Assembly (NCBI GenBank): GCA_046160485.1
Contig: JBJXGV010000064.1
Coordinates: 1 to 22,073, forward strand
Length of the DNA: 22,073 nt
Direction of reading: 5' to 3'
DNA from: JBJXGV01 sp046160485
GTDB taxonomy: Bacteria > Orphanbacterota > Orphanbacteria > JBJXGV01
Shown here piece after piece: positions 15,796-22,073 of this stretch; position 1 is the stretch's first letter; every line of letters begins with the position of its first letter. The translations under genes and the position numbers were made by a program. Below the pieces are notes generated by a model, which ran no database searches, was not told the DNA's origin, and saw only the letters and a list, made by a program, of their open reading frames with translations.

Positions 15796-16962
15796 GTGAC
15801 CGAGAAACTTCTGATTCCGCTTTCACGACCCGCGCTCGGCGAGCGCGAAGCCACGTTCCTGGAGGATTGCATCTACTCCGGGCGAGTCTCCACCGAAGGG
15901 AATTTCGTCACAACGTTCGAGAGCCGCTTCGCACGGTGGGTCGGCGCGCGGCACGCTGTCGCGACGAATAGCGGGACGGCGGCGCTGCACCTCGCGCTCG
16001 TCACGCTCGGCGTGAAGCGCGGCGACGAAGTGATCGTGCCGTCGCTCGCGTTCATCGCGGTGGCGAACGCCGTGTCGTACACGGGCGCGCGGCCGATCTT
16101 CGCCGACGTCGATCGCGAGAGCTGGACGATCGATCCCGAAGATGCGGCGGCGCGCGTGACGCCGCGCACGAAGGGGATCATCGCGTCGCATCTCTTCGGG
16201 CACCCGGCGGAGATGCACGCGATCAACGCGCTTGCGGCGCGTAACAATCTGTTCGTCATCGAGGGCGCGTCCGACGCGGTCGGCACTCTCTATCGCGGCG
16301 AAGCGGCCGGCACTCTGGCGAACGCCGCGTGCTTCTCGTTCAACGAAGACAAGACGCTGACGACCGGCGGCGGCGGCATGCTCGTCACCGACAACGAAGA
16401 GATGGCGGTGCGCGCGCGTTTCCTCGCGTCGCAGGGGCGCGTCTCGCGGCGTGAGTACCTTCACTCGTGGATCGGATTCAACTACCGGCTTTCGAATATC
16501 AACGCGGCGCTCGGCGTCGCGCAGATCGATGAACTCGACATGCGAGTCAGCATTCGGCGCGACATCGGGCTGCGTTACCGCCAGCTTCTCGCCGGCGTTC
16601 CGGGGATACGCGTCGGCGCGGAGGTGGCGTGGGGAACGCCGTCGTTCGGCCGCGTCGCGCTTCTCATCGATCCGACGTTTCCGCTCGCGAAAGACGAACT
16701 CCGGCGGCATCTCAAGAAAGAAGGGATCGAGTCGGAGCCGTTTTACTTCCCGATTCACATGCAGCTTCCATATATCAAGTCGCGCCGCAAGAGCCTTCCG
16801 GTCGCGGAAGATCTCTACTCGCGCGGACTGCTCTTGCCAACGTCGACGCTGCTTGGAAACGAAGAGCTTCTGCGCATCGCCGGGACGATTCGCCGCATCG
16901 CGGCGGACGGGCAGACGCGCACTCGCAAGCCGCGCCGCCGCGTGGCGGAGGAGACAGCGTGA
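15796..16962 (+). CDS. DegT/DnrJ/EryC1/StrS-family aminotransferase
   Basis: 388 residues. Fold type I PLP enzyme of the sugar aminotransferase family: PLSRPALGERE near the N-terminus, ATNSGTAALHLAL (phosphate-binding), GDEVIVPSLAFIAVANAV, and CFSFNEDKTLTTGGGGM, where Lys186 is the expected Schiff-base lysine. Such enzymes aminate nucleotide-linked keto-sugars for surface glycans. One oddity: the conserved Asp that contacts the PLP ring nitrogen, normally in an EDA[AS] motif, is Gly157 here (IEGASDAVG). The 231-bp gap before the gene holds no gene I can support. The start is the GTG at 15796, with GGGGAGG (15785-15791) before it. The stop overlaps the next start as GTGA, so the two products are probably made together. 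Confidence 0.9.
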   Translation: MTEKLLIPLSRPALGEREATFLEDCIYSGRVSTEGNFVTTFESRFARWVGARHAVATNSGTAALHLALVTLGVKRGDEVIVPSLAFIAVANAVSYTGARPIFADVDRESWTIDPEDAAARVTPRTKGIIASHLFGHPAEMHAINALAARNNLFVIEGASDAVGTLYRGEAAGTLANAACFSFNEDKTLTTGGGGMLVTDNEEMAVRARFLASQGRVSRREYLHSWIGFNYRLSNINAALGVAQIDELDMRVSIRRDIGLRYRQLLAGVPGIRVGAEVAWGTPSFGRVALLIDPTFPLAKDELRRHLKKEGIESEPFYFPIHMQLPYIKSRRKSLPVAEDLYSRGLLLPTSTLLGNEELLRIAGTIRRIAADGQTRTRKPRRRVAEETA

Positions 16963-19900
16963 GCGCCCAAACGAATCCGCTTCGCATCGCATTCGTCCTC
17001 GATCGCGACACCGACCTGTCGCTCTTGCTGCCGGTGGCCGACCGAGTCGCCTCGCAGCGCGCCGCCGCGGTGGTCCTCGCTGCCGTTGGTTGGGAAGCGC
17101 GCGAAACGCTTGAAGCCATCGGCCTCGAATACGCCGCGCCCGACGATACCGACTGGTTTGTTCGCGAGAACGATTTCGATCTGATTGTCATACCGCTCGC
17201 ACCCGTCGAGCGCGGCGGGTTGGCGCGCCGCATCGCGAGTGAAGCGGCCGCGCGCGGAATCCCGACGCTTGCGATGGAAACGGATCCGGGGCGCCCTGCG
17301 TTCGCGCCGTTCGGCGGGGCGTTTGCGCACCTCGCGCTCGCGGGGGCCGAGTCGTACGCGCGCGCAATCGACGCGGGCTGGCCCGAGGAACGCGTCGCGG
17401 TAACAGGCTCGACGCTGTGCGCGATCGAGTCTGTGGCCGCGCGCACGAGCGAGGGCGACGGTGTGGCGCGCGTGCTGGTGGTCTCGTCGCGCGTCGCGGG
17501 ATCGGACGAGGAAATCGCGTCCCTTGCGCGCGCGCTGTGCGCCGCCACCGCAGGGATAACCACGGCACACATCGAGATCGCCGAAGCGCTCGGCGGAAGC
17601 ACGATGGCGCGCGGCGCGCGGAGTCTTGCGAGCGCGCTCTCCGGCGCGGGCGTGGGCGCCAGCGTGTGCCCGCGCGAGACGTGGCGCGACGCGATCGCCG
17701 ACGCGCGCGTCGTCGTGACGGATGATCTCTCGGCCGCGCTTTTGGCTGCCGCGTGCGGCATACCGGTGCTCGCGCTCGATACCGTCGCGATGCCGGGAGC
17801 AATCGACGAGAGAACGCGGCCGTTGCGGCTGTGTGATGAAGCGGGGCTCGCAGTCTGTTCGGCGACGAGCGACGCGCAGATCGAGCGCGCGCTGCGCGCG
17901 ATTCTCGCGGACGCTGGATGTGGCGCCGGCATTGGCGCAGCCGCCGGTACTCGCACGGGCGTTCTGGCTGGCGCGGGCTCGACGTCGACGCCTGGCGCCG
18001 CGCAGGCACGCGCGCGCGCGAAGGCGTTCTTCGCGCCGGGGCCGCCGGACGCTGCCGCGCGCGTGCTCGCGCTTGCGGAGAGTCTTGCGCGCGCCCGCCG
18101 GACGCGCGTCGAATCGGCGCTCGCGCGCGTGCGCGCGGGGAACACTCGGCTTGCATACGGCGACGCCGCGCGCGCGGAGGAGGAATTCCGCGCCGCGCTC
18201 GCGATCGACCCGACGAATTCCGTGGCGCTCGGCAACCTCGGCGTCGTCACCGCGGAACGCGGCAACGACGAGGAAGCGCTCGCGCTCTTCGCGCACGTCT
18301 TCGAACTCGATCCTGGCGACGAGACCGCGCGCTTCACAACGGCGCGACTGCTCGCGCGGCGCGGCGATCTCTTCGGCGCGGCGCGCCACGTCGAGGATGC
18401 GCTCGCGCACAATCCGCAAAGCCGCGGTGCGCATTTGCTCCTCGGCGACATCTATCTCGAAGCGGGGCTCCCCGAGCAAGCGTTCGGACTTTATGAGTCG
18501 GCCAACGAAATCGAAGCACTCGGTGCGGTTCATCGACTGCGGCGCGAAGAGGCGGCGCGTCTTGCGGGGCTCGATCTCGATCTCGTCGCAAGCGCCGCGG
18601 CCGGGGCGAGCGCGCCCTCGGCGCCGACGTCTCGAACCGACGCGCGCGAAGCGGCCGCGTCATCGCCGCCACCGCCGCGCCTCTCGATCGTCGTCGTCGC
18701 GTACAACTCCGCGGAAGATCTCCCCGGCTGCCTCGAATCGATCGCGCGCACGACGCGCGTTCCACACGAGGTGATCGTCGTCGACAACGCGTCGTCGGAT
18801 GGAACGCGCGCGCTCCTGCGCGAACGCCGCGATGTCGCGCTCGTCGAATCCGATGTCAACGTCGGCTACTCGCGCGCCGCGAATCTCGGAATCCGCCGTG
18901 CCCGCGGCGAGGCGGTCGTGCTCCTCAATCCGGACACGCTCGCCACGCCCGGCTGGGACGAACGGATGCTCGCGCACGTTGCTCCCGGCGTCGGCGCCGT
19001 CGGGCCGCTGTCGAACTACGTCGCGGGACAGCAGAAGTTCGAGATGCACGTCACGCTTGCCGGAGGTCAGATCACGATCGAAGAACTCGCGCGCGTTCTC
19101 GCCGAGCGCAACGCCGGCCGCACGATCGAGACGAAACTCCTGATCGGTTTTTGTCTTCTCATCACGCGCGCGGCGCTCGATGCCGTCGGCGCGATGGACG
19201 AGGATCTCTTCCTCGGCAACGACGATCTCGAGTACTCGCTGCGGTTGCGGCGCGCGGGGTTTCGCCTCGTCATCGCGACCGACGCGTTCGTTTTTCACAA
19301 GGGGCAGCGCTCGTTTAAGACCGAACCGAGCGAGAAGACGAATCGTCTTGTGGAGGAGAGCACGAACAGATTGCAGGAGAAGCTCGAGGATCTCTACGGC
19401 GCGGGGAACGTTCCGTCGCCGCAGGAACTGTGGGGGATCGGGTGGTTTCAGCCGACGCGCAAACGTGCGGCGAGCGCGGGCTCTCGCGGGACCGAGAGCA
19501 CGCCGCCGCCGAAGACGTCGATCGTCATCCTCACGTGGAACGAACTCGAGTACACGAAGAAGTGCGTCGCGTCGATTCGCAAACACACGCCCGAGCCGCA
19601 CGAGATCATCTTCGTCGACAACGGTTCGACGGATGGCACGCCGGAGTGGCTCGCGACCATGCCGGGCGCGAAGGTGATCGCCAACGCGAAGAACCTCGGT
19701 TTCGCGGCGGGCGCGAACCAAGGGATTCGCGCGGCGACCGGCGAGCGCATTCTCCTGCTGAACAACGACACGCTCGTCACGGAAGGATGGCTCTCGACGC
19801 TCGGCGCGCACCTCGATGCCGATGCGTCGTGCGGCCTCGTCGGCCCGATCTCGAACTACGTGAGCGGACCGCAACTCGACACGACGGCGAAGTACGACTC

Positions 19901-20291
19901 GGAACCGGCGATGGCGGCGCACGCGCGTCGCGTCCGCCGCAAGAACGCCGGGCGTTCCGATGAAGTGCGGCGGCTCGTCGGGTTCTGCCTGCTCGCTCGC
20001 GCCGAGGTGTTTCGCTCGGCGGGGCTCTTCGACGAGGGCTACTCGATCGGCAACTTCGAAGACGACGACTTCTCGCTGCGGGCCGTGCTCGCCGGTTGGC
20101 GTTTGCGCATCGCGCGCGACGCGTTCATCCACCACTTCGGAAGCCGGACGTTCGTCGGCAACAAGGTCGACTACCGCGAGACGTTGGATCGCAACAAGGC
20201 GTACTTCCTCGAGAAGTGGCGCGGGGTCGCGGCCGTGGAGATGCCGCCCGCCGAGCGCGCCGCGCCCGTGGAGCAGGCGGCCGCGATCTAA
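16959..20291 (+). CDS. Multidomain protein: GT-B-like region, TPR repeats and two tandem GT2 glycosyltransferase domains
   Basis: 1110 residues from the GTG at 16959; the open frame begins earlier, but that part overlaps the aminotransferase. Residues ~5-330 form two Rossmann-like halves (LRIAFVLDRDTDLSLLLPV; ARVLVVSS with VVVTDDLSAALLAAACGIP), resembling a GT-B or UDP-GlcNAc-2-epimerase-like fold, though I cannot name it. Residues ~387-513 are three to four TPRs (EEFRAALAIDPTNSVALGNL). GT2 domain 1 starts near 573 (LSIVVVAYNSAEDLPGCLES; NPDT; LGNDDLEYSLRLRRAGF). GT2 domain 2 starts near 852 (TSIVILTWNELEYTKKCVAS; NNDT; NFEDDDFSLRAVLAGW). The GT2 copies are alike end to end, suggesting internal duplication. 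There is no signal peptide, so likely cytosolic. Probably extends a glycan by two linkages, or glycosylates a protein recruited by the TPRs (inference). Confidence 0.88.
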   Translation: MSAQTNPLRIAFVLDRDTDLSLLLPVADRVASQRAAAVVLAAVGWEARETLEAIGLEYAAPDDTDWFVRENDFDLIVIPLAPVERGGLARRIASEAAARGIPTLAMETDPGRPAFAPFGGAFAHLALAGAESYARAIDAGWPEERVAVTGSTLCAIESVAARTSEGDGVARVLVVSSRVAGSDEEIASLARALCAATAGITTAHIEIAEALGGSTMARGARSLASALSGAGVGASVCPRETWRDAIADARVVVTDDLSAALLAAACGIPVLALDTVAMPGAIDERTRPLRLCDEAGLAVCSATSDAQIERALRAILADAGCGAGIGAAAGTRTGVLAGAGSTSTPGAAQARARAKAFFAPGPPDAAARVLALAESLARARRTRVESALARVRAGNTRLAYGDAARAEEEFRAALAIDPTNSVALGNLGVVTAERGNDEEALALFAHVFELDPGDETARFTTARLLARRGDLFGAARHVEDALAHNPQSRGAHLLLGDIYLEAGLPEQAFGLYESANEIEALGAVHRLRREEAARLAGLDLDLVASAAAGASAPSAPTSRTDAREAAASSPPPPRLSIVVVAYNSAEDLPGCLESIARTTRVPHEVIVVDNASSDGTRALLRERRDVALVESDVNVGYSRAANLGIRRARGEAVVLLNPDTLATPGWDERMLAHVAPGVGAVGPLSNYVAGQQKFEMHVTLAGGQITIEELARVLAERNAGRTIETKLLIGFCLLITRAALDAVGAMDEDLFLGNDDLEYSLRLRRAGFRLVIATDAFVFHKGQRSFKTEPSEKTNRLVEESTNRLQEKLEDLYGAGNVPSPQELWGIGWFQPTRKRAASAGSRGTESTPPPKTSIVILTWNELEYTKKCVASIRKHTPEPHEIIFVDNGSTDGTPEWLATMPGAKVIANAKNLGFAAGANQGIRAATGERILLLNNDTLVTEGWLSTLGAHLDADASCGLVGPISNYVSGPQLDTTAKYDSEPAMAAHARRVRRKNAGRSDEVRRLVGFCLLARAEVFRSAGLFDEGYSIGNFEDDDFSLRAVLAGWRLRIARDAFIHHFGSRTFVGNKVDYRETLDRNKAYFLEKWRGVAAVEMPPAERAAPVEQAAAI

Positions 20292-22073
20292 CGCTCTTCG
20301 CGCTGGCGGCGCAGCTCCGCGATGTTGATCTGCATCGACTGATTCGATCGCAGGAGTTCTTCGAGGATCGCTTCGCGCGAACGCGCGGGCTGCTCGCGCC
20401 GTCGCGCGTCGTCGAGGAACGGCCAGAGGCTCTCGCGAATCTCGGCGGGCAACACGCTCTCGAGGTACTCGAGTGCCGTTCCGCGGAGGCGCGGGTCGTC
20501 GCCGGCAAGCGCGCGATACGCCGTCTGAAGCGGCTGCGACGGCAACGCGAGCGACAAAATCGTGAAGAGATGCTCCATGCTCCGCCCCGCGCGTTCGCGT
20601 ACGAACTCGTCGACGAACGGCGCGTCGTCCTTCTCCTCGATGCGGTCGAGCAGGCGGTGGCTCTCCCAGACGCTCTTGTCGACGCGCACCTCGCGCAGCC
20701 CCGCAGCGAAAACATCCTCCGCGCGGATGGGCGTTTCCGGTGACCGCTCGCGAATGCGCGCGAGCGCACGCCCGCACTGATAGCGCACCTCGAAGCGCTT
20801 GTCGTCGAGACCGCGCAGGAGTCCGTCGACGGCGGCCGGCGCGCTGCTCGCCGCGAGCACGCGTGGGATGCGTCGCCGCACGGCGAAGTCCTCGTCGGGA
20901 TCGAGAAGCGCGTCGACGAGAAGCCCGCTGATCTTCGGCAGTGCCGCGCGCAGCGTCGCGATCGCGTCCGGCGCCATCTCGTCCCACGTGAGGAGCGCGA
21001 TCACCCACGGCGCGTCCGCGCGCGAGAGCGGCGCGCGCGCGCCGAGCGCACGCCGCACGCGGACGGCGTCGCCGGAGCGCAGCTCCGCGATGCGCGCGAG
21101 CGCGGGGTGCAGCGCCTCCGCATGCTCCGCGCGGGCCGGGCGCTCCGCGATCGTCTCGGCGCGCGTGTCGACGCCGGCGTTCGCGTCGGTCTCGGGCGCC
21201 GGCGTCGCAAGCTCGCTGCGCGAAACGAAGATCGTGTGCTCCGACTCCCAACCCGGCGCGAACTCGAGCGGGGCCGCCGGTACGCTGAGCGTCGTCGAGC
21301 GCTGGAGGTCCGCCCCGCCGCGCGCCGACGGCCGCTTCAGCACGATCGTCTTCGTGGAGGAGTCGTACTCGACCGCGGAGTCGAGGTCAGCCGCGCCGTC
21401 GATGAGGTTTCGCTCGAGCGAGCGGATGTAGCCGGCGTGCAAGCGCCGCGCGACCGCGAGGCTCGCCAGCGCGAGCGCGCCCGCCATCGCGAGAAGCGCC
21501 GACGCAGCCAGTTGAGGGACCAGGAGGATCGTCAGCTTGATGACGCCGCCGCCCGCCGCGTCGCCGAGCCGTTCCGCGCCGACGTCGATGATCGCCTTCG
21601 TCGCGCGCTTGTCCGACGGGCGGATCGGCGTGAAGAGCAGCTCATAGCCCGAACGGAAGAGCGAGCTGCGCAACACGCTCTCGGCGCCGCGCGCGAACGC
21701 CGCGCTCGCGAGCGCGGGGTTCAGTATCGCGCCGACGCTCGTCGCCGCGACCGTGAGCGCGTGGGCCGAGACGGTGCGCGCGAGCCCGAGCCGCTCGAGC
21801 GCCGCGCGCGCCAATCCCGCCTGCACGACGAATGTCGCGATCCCCGTCGTCATGTAGAAGAGCGCGAAGAAGCGAAGCAGATCCTCGTCGTTGGAGTACG
21901 CGGCGTCGGCGCGGGCCTTGAGAATGTAGTCGAGGATCGCCGCCGCCATCGTGCCGAGCAGCACGAGGAGCGCGAGGCTGCGCAAGTATGGATCGCGCGA
22001 GAGAATCTGCATCCCGGAGGGAGCGGGCGCCTCGCCTGCTGCGTGTTTTGCGCCGATCTCGCCGCGCGCGCCG
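20288..22073 (-). CDS. ATP/ADP-translocase-like (MFS) membrane region fused to HEAT-like repeats (5' end cut by window)
   Basis: The minus-strand frame is open to the window edge, at least 595 codons, and an internal ATG at 22012 is not necessarily the start. The part upstream of it (GEIGAKHAAGEAPAPSG) reads as a linker, and what follows resembles the second half of NTP/NDP-exchange transporters: RDPYLRSLALLVLLGTMAAA, later FRSGYELLFTPIRPSDKRATKA and IDVGAERLGDAAG. The N-terminal transmembrane half is therefore probably outside the window. After about residue 200 from the ATG comes a hydrophilic linker, then a region of about 280 residues rich in paired helices (LVDALLDPDEDFAVRRRIPRV, EVRYQCGRALARI), as in HEAT repeats. 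The function may be sensing or scaffolding rather than nucleotide exchange (inference). The stop codons of this gene and the preceding glycosyltransferase overlap tail to tail by four bases. Confidence 0.8.
   Translation of the reverse strand, partial: GARGEIGAKHAAGEAPAPSGMQILSRDPYLRSLALLVLLGTMAAAILDYILKARADAAYSNDEDLLRFFALFYMTTGIATFVVQAGLARAALERLGLARTVSAHALTVAATSVGAILNPALASAAFARGAESVLRSSLFRSGYELLFTPIRPSDKRATKAIIDVGAERLGDAAGGGVIKLTILLVPQLAASALLAMAGALALASLAVARRLHAGYIRSLERNLIDGAADLDSAVEYDSSTKTIVLKRPSARGGADLQRSTTLSVPAAPLEFAPGWESEHTIFVSRSELATPAPETDANAGVDTRAETIAERPARAEHAEALHPALARIAELRSGDAVRVRRALGARAPLSRADAPWVIALLTWDEMAPDAIATLRAALPKISGLLVDALLDPDEDFAVRRRIPRVLAASSAPAAVDGLLRGLDDKRFEVRYQCGRALARIRERSPETPIRAEDVFAAGLREVRVDKSVWESHRLLDRIEEKDDAPFVDEFVRERAGRSMEHLFTILSLALPSQPLQTAYRALAGDDPRLRGTALEYLESVLPAEIRESLWPFLDDARRREQPARSREAILEELLRSNQSMQINIAELRRQREER

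Noticed and set aside
20288..20291. Tail-to-tail overlap of stop codons (CTAA)
   Set aside because: Real, but common in dense genomes and not remarkable as a separate finding.
18660..21251. 863-codon minus-strand frame
   Set aside because: It is antisense to the tandem GT2 domains, whose motifs are unambiguous on the plus strand.

Overview
This is a GC-rich, gene-dense bacterial window with no rRNA, tRNA, CRISPR array or insertion sequence that I can see. The left-edge gene ends in a Por/type IX-like C-terminal sorting sequence (NYPNPFNPSTRIRYSLP). That signature, the GC richness and many GTG/TTG starts suggest a GC-rich FCB-group or neighbouring candidate-phylum bacterium, such as Candidatus Eisenbacteria. 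This assignment is inference from style and motifs, not from a marker gene.

Layout. (1) 1-3400, minus: a large secreted protein with a signal peptide and a sorting domain, cut by the left edge. (2) 3599-6061, plus: a membrane protein with a spermidine-synthase-like methyltransferase core between two multi-pass membrane blocks. (3) 6069-7457, minus: a tRNA nucleotidyltransferase/poly(A) polymerase family enzyme with an HD domain. (4) 7584-10040, plus: a two-gene unit of a GAF-GAF-SpoIIE serine phosphatase and a membrane-anchored thioredoxin-like protein. The second gene is interrupted by an in-frame TGA in a U-x-x-C redox motif, so I read it as one selenoprotein and not as two small ORFs. (5) 10049-12957, minus: a two-gene unit overlapping by 4 bp (GTGA), an SGNH hydrolase followed by a GT39-like membrane glycosyltransferase. 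(6) 12958-13555: a gene-free stretch of about 600 bp with a nested inverted repeat, a G-quadruplex motif and a strong intrinsic terminator about 80 nt before the next gene. (7) 13556-20291, plus: a GT2 glycosyltransferase, a site-2 protease, a DegT-type aminotransferase and, overlapping it by 4 bp, a 1110-residue protein with a GT-B-like region, TPRs and two GT2 domains. (8) 20288-22073, minus: an ATP/ADP-translocase-like membrane region fused to HEAT-like repeats, cut by the right edge.

How the genes may work together. The SGNH hydrolase, GT39-like protein, two GT2 proteins and the sugar aminotransferase look like an envelope or exported polysaccharide/glycoconjugate locus. The phosphatase is likely an RsbU-like input to an anti-sigma-antagonist pathway. 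The linked selenoprotein would be an extracytoplasmic thiol redox protein. The best candidate for something overlooked is that selenoprotein, because standard gene calling would split it in two.
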